From Pseudomonadota bacterium (lineage in GTDB: Bacteria > Pseudomonadota > Gammaproteobacteria > Steroidobacterales > Steroidobacteraceae), in NCBI GenBank assembly GCA_021850555.1, contig JAJZLX010000562.1:10433-22673 (forward strand): a stretch of 12,241 nucleotides of DNA, given 5' to 3'. The notes under the pieces are model-generated. The model had not been told where the DNA came from. It saw only the letters and a program-made list of their open reading frames with translations, and searched no databases. The position numbers and the translations under genes were made by a program. Within the stretch, counting starts at the first letter, position 1. Every line of letters begins with the position of its first letter. Shown here one piece after another: positions 1 to 6,467 of this stretch.

Positions 1-234
<234 letters not shown>

Positions 235-1203
235 TCAAAGACCAAGTCCCCGCAATACCCGGCGCACGTCGCGATTCCACGACGGCTCGTCCGTCTCGGG
301 ATCGAGACACTGGAGCATGCTCTCGGAGCGCATCCAGGTCAGCTGGCGCTTGGCGAGCTGCCGGGTGGCGGCGATGCCGCGCTCGATCGCCTCGGCCAGG
401 CCCCACTCGCCCTCGAGATGAGCCCAGAGCTGGCGGTAGCCGACCGCACGCATCGAGGGATGATGAGCGCAAAGGTCGCCTCGGGCCCGCAGCCCCCGCA
501 CCTCTTCCAGAAAGCCGGCCTGCATCATGGTGTGAAAGCGACCGGCCAGGCGTCGGTGCAACCAGTCCCGCTGCGGGGGAACGAGCGCCCAGAGGGAAAG
601 CGGCAGGCCTCCCAAGGGATTGACCCGCTGGCGCTGCAGCTCGGAGAGCCGATGACCGGTGACCAGGCAGACCTCGAGCGCCCGCTGGATGCGTTGGCGG
701 TCGTGGGGCTGGATCCGCTCGGCAGCGACGGGATCGAGCCGGGAAAGCTCCGCGTGCAGCGCGGGCCACCCGTCGCGAAGTGCACGCGCGTCGAGGTCAC
801 GGCGCAGCTCCGGGGACGCCTGGGGAAGCGGCGCCAGACCGCTGAGCAGCGCGCGCAGATAGAGCATGGTGCCTCCCACCAGCAGCGGCACTCGCCGGCG
901 GGAGTGGATCGCGGCGATGCACTCCAGCGCGTCGGTCACGAAACGGCCCGCAGAATAGCTCCCGGCCGCATCGCACAGATCGATGAGGTGATGCGGGATG
1001 CGCTCCCGTACGGACTTGGCGGGTTTTGCGGTCCCGATGTCGAGCCCCCGGTAGACCTGCGCCGAATCGACGCTCACGATTTCCACGGGCGCCGCCTCGG
1101 CCAATCGCAGCGCCCAGTCGCTCTTACCGGTGCCGGTGGGGCCCGTCAGGATGTACACGGGAAGGGGCGATCCGGCGCCCGCAGAGGCAGTGTCGAGGGA
1201 CAT
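235..1203 (-). CDS. miaA: tRNA dimethylallyltransferase MiaA
   Basis: The product is a 322-residue enzyme that moves the dimethylallyl group from DMAPP to N6 of A37 in tRNAs reading codons that start with U. Visible motifs are the P-loop GPTGTGKS at residues 21-28, DSAQVYRGLDIGTAKP at 46-61 (catalytic and A37-contacting region), the GGTxxY element at 110-115, HDRQRIQRALEV at 167-178, and the C-terminal TRxxAKRQxTW stretch at 280-290. The length matches the usual 310-320. The frame stays open upstream to an ATG at 1371, but that is inside mutL. The ATG at 1203 overlaps the mutL TGA by one base (TGATG) and puts the P-loop at the normal distance from the N-terminus. The overlap implies translational coupling to mutL. 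No key residue is missing. Confidence 0.96.
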   Translation of the reverse strand: MSLDTASAGAGSPLPVYILTGPTGTGKSDWALRLAEAAPVEIVSVDSAQVYRGLDIGTAKPAKSVRERIPHHLIDLCDAAGSYSAGRFVTDALECIAAIHSRRRVPLLVGGTMLYLRALLSGLAPLPQASPELRRDLDARALRDGWPALHAELSRLDPVAAERIQPHDRQRIQRALEVCLVTGHRLSELQRQRVNPLGGLPLSLWALVPPQRDWLHRRLAGRFHTMMQAGFLEEVRGLRARGDLCAHHPSMRAVGYRQLWAHLEGEWGLAEAIERGIAATRQLAKRQLTWMRSESMLQCLDPETDEPSWNRDVRRVLRGLGL

Positions 1204-3038
1204 CAACGCCCCCGCAGAAAGAGCTGATCGAGCTCCCGAAGGGTGAGCCGCGTCCACGTCGGGCGGCCGTGGTTGCATTGGTTGGCGCGCTCGGTGGCCT
1301 CCATCTGCCGCAACAGCGCATCCATCTCCGGCAGCGTAAGCCGGCGCCGGGCATGGATCGCCGTGCGGCACGCGAGCGTGCCGAGGAATCGGTCGGCGGC
1401 CTCATCGAGATGATGGAGCCCGCCCTCGCGTCCCGGCTCCTGCACGACGGATTTGACAATATCCACGAGCTGCTCGCCGGCGAGCAGCGCCGGCACGCGG
1501 CGCAGCGCGAGCCGCGTGGGCCCGAGCGCATCGAGCTCGAAACCGGCCTGCTCCCAAGAGGCCCTCTGCTCCAGCACGGACTCGAGCTCGTACGGCTTCA
1601 ACTCCACCACGAGCGGCTCGAGCAGATGCTGCGAGGCGGGCGGTCCGGCCGCCCGGGCCGCCTTGAGCCGTTCGTACAACACGCGCTCGTGCGCCGCGTG
1701 CATGTCGATGAGAATGAGGCCCTCGCGGCTCTGCGCCAGGATGTAGATGCCATGCAGCTGGGCGAGCGCCATGCCGAGCGGCAAGTCACCTCGCGCTGCC
1801 TCCCCCGGGGGGACCTGACCTCCCCCATCCCTGTAAGGCTCGCCGGCTCGCGCATCGATGCGCGAGTCGCCCGGCTCGCCAACCGCGGCGGCGAGGGACC
1901 ACGGATTGCGCGAGGCGGACGGGCCGATCTCGGGCAAAGGCAACACGCCGGGTGAGAAGGCCGCGGGCGAGGCGGTGGAGGCGCCGGCCAGAAGAGGCGT
2001 GGCGCTCGCCGCGGGAGCGGCCTCCCCGGGCCTGGTGTCGGCCAGCGCCCGCTCGATGGCGCGCAGGATGAACTCGTGGACCTGACGGCTGTCCCGGAAG
2101 CGCACTTCGAGCTTGGCCGGATGCGCATTGACATCCACCAAGCGCGGATCGAGCCACAGATGCAGCACGTAGGCCGGATGGCGGCCGTGGTACAGCACGT
2201 CGCGATAACCGAGGCGAACCGCGCTCATGAGCAGCTTGTCGCGCACGTTACGGCCGTTGACGAACCAGTACTGCTGATCGGACTGGGCGCGAGAGGCGGT
2301 GGGCAGGCCGATCCAGCCGGCGAGGCGCACGGGCCCCGCGCAATGGCTCACAGCGAGTGCGTTCTCGATGAACTGCCTGCCGAGCACTTGCGCCACTCTG
2401 TTTTCGTCGGCGACCTCGGCTGCGACGGTCTGCGGCGAGGCGGGCGCATCGAGGAGCAGACGCTCGCCGTTGCGCAGGCGGAACGACACCTGCGGCCGGG
2501 ACAACGCCAATCGCTCGAGCAGGCGCGCGATGTGTCCGAGCTCAGTCGCGGCACTGCGCACGAACTTGCGTCGCGCCGGAACGTTGTAGAAAAGGTTGCG
2601 CACCTCGATGGTCGTGCCCGGTGGATGGGCCGCCGGCCGTGCCGGGGTGACCGTGCCGCCCTCGACTGCGACCTCGGAGCCATGCTCGGCGTGCAGCGGA
2701 TGCGAGATGAGCCGCAGCCGGGAAACGGAGCCGATGGACGGCAGCGCCTCGCCTCGAAAACCGAGCGTGGCGATGGCTTCCAGATCCGCGAGCTCGGCGA
2801 TCTTGCTGGTGGCGTGCCGGCGGATCGCCACCGGCAGCTCCTCGGCGCTGATGCCGTGGCCGTCATCGCGCACGCGGATCAGGCCCACGCCGCCCTGCTC
2901 GATATCGACTTCGATGCGGCGCGCGCCCGCATCGAGGCTGTTCTCGACGAGCTCTTTGACGACCGAGGCGGGCCGCTCGATCACTTCGCCGGCGGCGATC
3001 TGGTCGATGAGCTCATCGGGGAGGATGCGGATGGGCAT
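1203..3038 (-). CDS. mutL: DNA mismatch repair protein MutL, endonuclease-motif type
   Basis: This 611-residue protein links mismatch recognition by MutS to strand removal. The N-terminal GHKL ATPase is complete: KELVENSLDAG with catalytic E29 and Mg-binding N33, RDDGHGI near 57-63, RHATSKI near 75-81 and GFRGEALPSI near 93-102. A low-complexity linker rich in Ala, Pro and Gly covers roughly 335-420. The C-terminal dimerisation domain carries DMHA(x)2E(x)4E at 445-456, ACR at 556-558 and CNHGRP at 588-593, ending in an FLR-type tail. These are the metal-site motifs of MutL homologues that nick DNA themselves; E. coli MutL lacks them. The start MPIRILP matches the family start exactly, although the upstream Shine-Dalgarno sequence is weak. 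It overlaps miaA downstream and follows amiB after 200 bp. Confidence 0.97.
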   Translation of the reverse strand: MPIRILPDELIDQIAAGEVIERPASVVKELVENSLDAGARRIEVDIEQGGVGLIRVRDDGHGISAEELPVAIRRHATSKIAELADLEAIATLGFRGEALPSIGSVSRLRLISHPLHAEHGSEVAVEGGTVTPARPAAHPPGTTIEVRNLFYNVPARRKFVRSAATELGHIARLLERLALSRPQVSFRLRNGERLLLDAPASPQTVAAEVADENRVAQVLGRQFIENALAVSHCAGPVRLAGWIGLPTASRAQSDQQYWFVNGRNVRDKLLMSAVRLGYRDVLYHGRHPAYVLHLWLDPRLVDVNAHPAKLEVRFRDSRQVHEFILRAIERALADTRPGEAAPAASATPLLAGASTASPAAFSPGVLPLPEIGPSASRNPWSLAAAVGEPGDSRIDARAGEPYRDGGGQVPPGEAARGDLPLGMALAQLHGIYILAQSREGLILIDMHAAHERVLYERLKAARAAGPPASQHLLEPLVVELKPYELESVLEQRASWEQAGFELDALGPTRLALRRVPALLAGEQLVDIVKSVVQEPGREGGLHHLDEAADRFLGTLACRTAIHARRRLTLPEMDALLRQMEATERANQCNHGRPTWTRLTLRELDQLFLRGR

Positions 3039-3070
3039 GGGGCCTGGGGCTGCTGACTGGCTCGGAGCGC

Positions 3071-3076
3071 ATCATA
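3071..3076 (-). promoter_or_regulatory. Possible mutL promoter -10 element
   Basis: TATGAT on the minus strand (5 of 6 to consensus) lies 32 bp before the mutL ATG. No recognisable -35 is found at 16-18 bp spacing, so this is a weak proposal. The 200-bp gap and the hairpin upstream are the main reasons to expect a promoter here. Confidence 0.28.
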
Positions 3077-3119
3077 AAACGCCCCGGTGCCGGGCAGGAT
3101 CGATTTAGGCCGCCGGCAA

Positions 3120-3139
3120 GCGCTGACTCCGGTCAGCGC
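3120..3139. repeat. Perfect inverted repeat, candidate terminator or processing hairpin
   Basis: GCGCTGAC and GTCAGCGC form a perfect 8-bp stem around a 4-nt loop (TCCG on plus, CGGA on minus). Neither side is followed by a T run: only TT follows on the minus strand. This is therefore not a textbook intrinsic terminator, although it lies about 100 bp after the amiB stop and about 80 bp before mutL. Confidence 0.6.
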
Positions 3140-3238
3140 GCCCCCTGGCGAGGCCCTGGGCCCGTCACGGTCGCCGGGCCGCGTGCCTTTGCCTCATGCT
3201 GCAGGCTCGCCGGCAGAGGATGGACAGCGCCTGAGCGC

Positions 3239-4447
3239 TCAGTTGCGGGCGAGGAGGCGATTCAGGCGCGCCTGGCGCTCCTCGGCGAACAGGGTGCCGG
3301 AGGGAGGATGGGCGCGGAAGTAGGCGAGGATGCCGCGGAAGATCGCGTCGGCCTCGCGCTTCTGGTACCAGTAGGTACGCAGCTTGAGCGCCTCCGCCGG
3401 ATCGGACAGATAGTCGGTCTCGATCAGCATGGAGGGAATGTCGGGCGATCGCAGCACCACGAAATTCGCATCCTGCACCTGTTGACTGCGGACGGGCACC
3501 GACCGGTCCATCGCACGCACCACGTCGCGCGCGGCCGTCATGCTCTCGCTGATGGTCGCGGTCTGCGACAGATTGAGCAGCACCGCGGCCAGGGTGCGCG
3601 ACTTGTCGTTGAGCTGCACGCCGCCCTTGAGATCCGCGGCGTTCTCGTGCTCGGCGAGGATGCGGGCCGCCTCGCTGGAAGCCCCGTGCAGCGACAGGAT
3701 GTATACCTGGGCGCCCTTGATGTCATGATCCCACACCGAGTTGCAGTGTATGGAGACGAACAGATCCGCATGCGCCCGCTGCGCAATCTCCCGCCGCTCG
3801 CGCAGCGGCACGAACACATCGCGGTCGCGGGTGAGCACGGCGTGCATGCCGCGCTGCTGATCGATGCGCTGCGCCAGGATCTTCCCGATAGCCAGGGTGA
3901 TGGTCTTCTCTTCCGTGCCGTACGCGCCGATGGTGCCCGGATCGATGCCGCCGTGGCCCGGATCGACCGCGATGATGATGTCGCGGCCCGTGTCCCCTGG
4001 AGCATTCGCCACGGCAACGGGGGTCGGCATGGCGGCGGCGGTCGCACCGCCCGACAGCCGGATCAGAAGCTGCTGCCCTCCGTGCTCGCCGCGCTGCCAG
4101 ATGAGGTGCATGGCGGCGGCCGATCGCAGGACGAATACAACTCTCAGCGCTCCGTTCGGCCGGCGTCCCACGCGAGTATGGCTCACCAGGCCCCACTCCT
4201 GCGGCAGCCGCACGGCATGACCCAACTGTGTCTGCTCGAGGTCGACCACGGCACGATAAGGGTGATCGAGCGTGAAGTATCTCGCCTGGGTGCGGTGGGA
4301 AAGATAGAGGTACGCCCGCGTGCCCCCGCCGATCTTGGACAGCAGTACCCCATTCAAGCGCGCATCCGCCGCCGCCGCCGGCGCAAGCCGAAGGAGCCCT
4401 GCTCCGAGGAGAAGGATGGGCGCGAGACAAAAGATCTTTCTGATCAT
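3239..4447 (-). CDS. amiB: Periplasmic N-acetylmuramoyl-L-alanine amidase (AmiB/AmiC type)
   Basis: This 402-residue zinc amidase cleaves the amide bond between MurNAc and the stem peptide to split septal peptidoglycan during cell separation. Residues 1-27 look like a Sec signal peptide (basic MIRK, hydrophobic core, AAA before the mature end); there is no twin-arginine motif. An AMIN domain, which directs such enzymes to the septum, covers about 29-133. An Ala/Pro linker leads to the Amidase_3 domain at about 157-378. Likely zinc and catalytic residues are H165 (DPGHGG), E180, H234 (SIHCNS) and E343 (IETDYLSD). Residues 257-312 match the helical insertion that in this family blocks the active site until an EnvC- or NlpD-like activator binds. 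There is no LysM domain. Position before mutL matches E. coli amiB, hence the symbol; AmiC-like naming is equally defensible. Confidence 0.94.
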   Translation of the reverse strand: MIRKIFCLAPILLLGAGLLRLAPAAAADARLNGVLLSKIGGGTRAYLYLSHRTQARYFTLDHPYRAVVDLEQTQLGHAVRLPQEWGLVSHTRVGRRPNGALRVVFVLRSAAAMHLIWQRGEHGGQQLLIRLSGGATAAAMPTPVAVANAPGDTGRDIIIAVDPGHGGIDPGTIGAYGTEEKTITLAIGKILAQRIDQQRGMHAVLTRDRDVFVPLRERREIAQRAHADLFVSIHCNSVWDHDIKGAQVYILSLHGASSEAARILAEHENAADLKGGVQLNDKSRTLAAVLLNLSQTATISESMTAARDVVRAMDRSVPVRSQQVQDANFVVLRSPDIPSMLIETDYLSDPAEALKLRTYWYQKREADAIFRGILAYFRAHPPSGTLFAEERQARLNRLLARN

Positions 4448-4473
4448 GGGCTTCGCGACATTCGTTGACGTCT

Positions 4474-4502
4474 AATCTACGATTTGTGCGCTAAGCTTTC
4501 AA
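4474..4502 (-). promoter_or_regulatory. Sigma70-type promoter for amiB (and genes downstream)
   Basis: On the minus strand TTGAAA (4502..4497, 5 of 6 to the -35 consensus) is followed after exactly 17 bp by TAGATT (4479..4474, 4 of 6 to the -10 consensus). The -35 overlaps the tsaE stop codon. Transcription would start near 4467, giving a leader of about 20 nt before the amiB ATG at 4447. The 51-bp tsaE-amiB gap is locally AT-richer than the genes around it, which supports a promoter. Confidence 0.55.
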
Positions 4503-4975
4503 CTCCTGGCATTCCGGTGCATCCGGGCGAGCCAGGCCGCCCCGGCGGCCGTTCTTGCGGCGAGGGAGGCCTCGTGCCCATCCGGGCCGGCGGCCAGGGT
4601 CACGAGCAGATCGGCGGGCGGCAGCAGCTCCCCGCCCCGCTGCGGCCACTCGATGAGCCAGAGACAGCCCGGCCGCGCCCACTCGGTGAGGCCCAGGTAA
4701 TCGAGCTCCGAGGCATCCTTGAGCCGGTACAGATCCAGGTGCAGCAGGGTCTGCGCCCCGCTCTCATACACCTGTGCGAGCGTATAAGTCGGACTGCGTA
4801 TCGCGCCTGCAATGCCGCAGGCCCGCAGGAAGCCTCGCGCCAGCGTGGTCTTGCCCGCGCCGAGCTCCCCGGCGAGATACAGGACCGCCAGCGGCTCCCC
4901 GGGGGCGGGCCGCGCCCTGGCGAGCCGCCCGCCCAGCGCCTCGGTGTCCTCGGCCGCCTTCAGTAATTGATGCAG
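4499..4975 (-). CDS. tsaE: tRNA t6A synthesis ATPase TsaE, probable CTG start
   Basis: TsaE is the ATPase partner of TsaB and TsaD in making N6-threonylcarbamoyl-A37 in tRNAs reading ANN codons. With the start proposed here it has 158 residues, close to the family's roughly 150-160. Motifs in order are the P-loop GELGAGKTT at 36-44, SPTYTL at 61-66, HLDLYRL at 79-85 and LIEWPQRG at 107-114. No in-frame ATG, GTG or TTG lies between the P-loop and a GTG at 5086, which would add about 37 residues of Arg/Gly-rich translation from inside nnrD. The best start is CTG at 4975, 8 nt after GAGGAG. A second option is CTG at 4963, which forms a CTGA overlap with the nnrD stop. The gene overlaps nnrD by 16 bp. 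The family call is certain; the start is inference. Confidence 0.92.
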   Translation of the reverse strand: MHQLLKAAEDTEALGGRLARARPAPGEPLAVLYLAGELGAGKTTLARGFLRACGIAGAIRSPTYTLAQVYESGAQTLLHLDLYRLKDASELDYLGLTEWARPGCLWLIEWPQRGGELLPPADLLVTLAAGPDGHEASLAARTAAGAAWLARMHRNARS

Positions 4976-6435
4976 GGACGCAGCTCCTCGATCACATCGC
5001 CGGCGAGCAGCCCCCGCTCGCCCTTGCGCGCCGCCGCATCGCCCGCCAGCGCGTGCGCCAGCACACCCGCCCGGGCGGCGAGCCACGGATCGCGGCACTG
5101 GGCGAGAATGCCGGCAATGACCCCGGTAAGCACATCGCCCATGCCGGGACTGGCCATGCCCGGGTTGCCGCGCTCGCACAGCGCCGGCGTGCGCCCCGGG
5201 GCCCCGACCAGCGTGCCGGCGCCCTTGAGCACCACGATACCGCCACATCGGGCCGTCAGGCGCTCCAGTGCCCCGAGACGGTCTCGCTGAATCTCGGCGG
5301 TCGAAGTCCCCAGCAGCCGGCCGGCCTCCCCCGGATGCGGGGTGAGGATCCACTGCCCCTCTGCGCTCGCGCCGGACTCGGCGATGAGGTTGAGCGCATC
5401 CGCGTCGAGCACCAGCGGCTTGCCCGCGCCGAGCACGGTGTGCAGCGCTGCGCGCGCCCAATCGGTACGGCCAAGCCCCGGACCGATGGCGATGAGCTCG
5501 GCGCGCTCGAGAGCCTCGCTGAGCTCCCCGGGCTCGGCCCAGGGCAGGCAGATGAGCTCGGGCCGTCCTGCCGAGACGGCCGCGACATTCTGCGGCGCCA
5601 CCGCGACGCTCACCAGGCCCGCTCCGACACGCAGACAGGCCTCGCCCGCCAGGCGCGCCGCTCCCGGCATCCCCACTCCCCCGCCCACGATCAGCACACG
5701 CCCGAAATCCCCCTTGTGCGCCGAGCGCGCCCGCCGCGGCAGCGCCCGCTCGATCTCGGTCTCGACGAGGCGCTCGATGCGCGCCGGCGGGCTCACGAGA
5801 GAGGCGCCCAACCCCAGGTCGTCGAAGAACACGGTTCCGGCGAACTGTGGGCCATCGCCCACGAAAAGCCCCGTCTTCAGGCCCACGAAGGTGATGGTGC
5901 AGTCGGCGCGCACCGCATCCCCGAGCGGCATGCCGGTATCGCTGTCCAGACCCGAGGGAACATCGAGCGCAAGGACCGGCCGGCCGGCGGTGTTGATGTC
6001 GCGGATGACACGCGACATCTGCTCACGAACCTCGCCGTGCAGGCCCGTTCCAAGCAGGGCATCGACGATGACCCCGTCATGCTCGAGCAGCCGGGACTCG
6101 TACGGATGCGCTTGCCCGCCGCAGGCGAGCCAGGCCTCAGACGCTTCGCGCGCATCGCCCTTGAGCCGATCGGGCGGGCTTGCCGCAAGTACGGTGACCG
6201 TGAGCCCGGCCGCGCGTGCCAGGCGGGCCAGCACGTAGCCGTCACCCCCGTTGTTGCCCGGCCCGCACACGATCGCCACGCGTTGTGCCACGGGCCAGCG
6301 CGTGCGCAGGCAGCGCAGCGCCGCCTCTCCCGCACGCTGCATGAGGGTGTAGCCGGCGATGCCCAGCGTCTCGATCGCATACGTATCGAGCGCACGAACC
6401 TGCGCGGTGGAATAGAGCGAGACCGGTAACGCCAT
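4960..6435 (-). CDS. nnrD: Bifunctional NAD(P)HX epimerase and ADP-dependent dehydratase
   Basis: This 491-residue enzyme repairs hydrated NADH and NADPH. The N-terminal YjeF-type epimerase (about 1-215) interconverts R and S hydrates and shows CGPGNNGGDG at 57-66 and a DALLGTG element at 125-131. The C-terminal ribokinase-like dehydratase (about 230-485) uses ADP to remove the water and shows a glycine-rich stretch at 249-256, IGPGLG at 317-322, LDADALN at 343-349, LTPHPGE at 364-370 and GMGDVLTG at 431-438. In GMASPGMGD a Pro replaces a usual Gly; this looks tolerable. Length is normal. The ATG at 6435 is the only sensible start but has no Shine-Dalgarno sequence nearby. It heads the minus-strand run and overlaps tsaE by 16 bp. 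Confidence 0.95.
   Translation of the reverse strand: MALPVSLYSTAQVRALDTYAIETLGIAGYTLMQRAGEAALRCLRTRWPVAQRVAIVCGPGNNGGDGYVLARLARAAGLTVTVLAASPPDRLKGDAREASEAWLACGGQAHPYESRLLEHDGVIVDALLGTGLHGEVREQMSRVIRDINTAGRPVLALDVPSGLDSDTGMPLGDAVRADCTITFVGLKTGLFVGDGPQFAGTVFFDDLGLGASLVSPPARIERLVETEIERALPRRARSAHKGDFGRVLIVGGGVGMPGAARLAGEACLRVGAGLVSVAVAPQNVAAVSAGRPELICLPWAEPGELSEALERAELIAIGPGLGRTDWARAALHTVLGAGKPLVLDADALNLIAESGASAEGQWILTPHPGEAGRLLGTSTAEIQRDRLGALERLTARCGGIVVLKGAGTLVGAPGRTPALCERGNPGMASPGMGDVLTGVIAGILAQCRDPWLAARAGVLAHALAGDAAARKGERGLLAGDVIEELRPCINY
4984..4989 (-). promoter_or_regulatory. tsaE ribosome binding site that favours the CTG start
   Basis: GAGGAG on the minus strand, inside the last codons of nnrD, is spaced 8 nt from the CTG at 4975 and 20 nt from the CTG at 4963. 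The spacing is ideal for the first, which decides the proposed start. Confidence 0.55.
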
Positions 6436-6442
6436 GGGCTTG

Positions 6443-6450
6443 ATTATACT
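6443..6450. promoter_or_regulatory. Overlapping divergent -10 elements between nnrD and queG
   Basis: The 8-bp core ATTATACT holds a perfect TATAAT on the minus strand (6448..6443) and TATACT on the plus strand (6445-6450). The whole nnrD-queG gap is only 32 bp. The minus-strand -10 would start transcription at about 6436-6437, at or one base before the nnrD ATG. The plus-strand -10 would give queG a leader of about 11 nt. Neither has a strong -35; ATGACC at 15-bp spacing is the best for the minus strand. Confidence 0.5.
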
Positions 6451-6458
6451 GGCCTCGT

Positions 6459-6466
6459 GAGGAGGT
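6459..6466 (+). promoter_or_regulatory. queG ribosome binding site, unusually close to the start
   Basis: GAGGAGGT ends one base before the queG ATG at 6468. The strongest match, AGGAGG, has only 2 nt of spacing, while the first GAGG (6459-6462) gives 5 nt. No other in-frame start lies between the upstream stop at 6441 and this ATG. Confidence 0.65.
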
Positions 6467-6467
6467 C

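Larger units (their letters stand above)
3039..3238. other. amiB-mutL intergenic region
   Basis: These 200 bp contain no convincing gene. They hold a perfect 12-bp palindrome over the amiB stop codon (CTGAGCGCTCAG, 3231-3242), a perfect 8-bp stem with a 4-nt loop (3120-3139), a smaller CCCGG/CCGGG repeat near 3081-3095 that on the minus strand is followed by GTTTTATG, and a TATGAT hexamer close to mutL. Together these suggest that transcription is ended or slowed after amiB and started again for mutL, but no single element is decisive. Confidence 0.5.

Noticed and set aside
235..1371. Longer form of MiaA starting at an ATG at 1371
   Set aside because: The extra 56 residues come from inside the conserved end of mutL, and the ATG at 1203 gives the normal MiaA N-terminus and a TGATG overlap.
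2076..3056. A plus-strand open frame of 326 codons opposite mutL
   Set aside because: The opposite strand encodes the strongly conserved MutL ATPase domain; the antisense translation resembles nothing I know.
3081..3095. CCCGG/CCGGG repeat followed by GTTTTATG on the minus strand as an intrinsic terminator of amiB
   Set aside because: The perfect pairing leaves only a 2-nt loop, the effective stem is short, and the T run is interrupted; possible but not supportable.
4774..6429. A plus-strand open frame of 551 codons opposite tsaE and nnrD
   Set aside because: It has no recognisable domain and an Arg/Ala/Pro-rich composition typical of antisense frames in GC-rich DNA; nnrD and tsaE are certain on the other strand.
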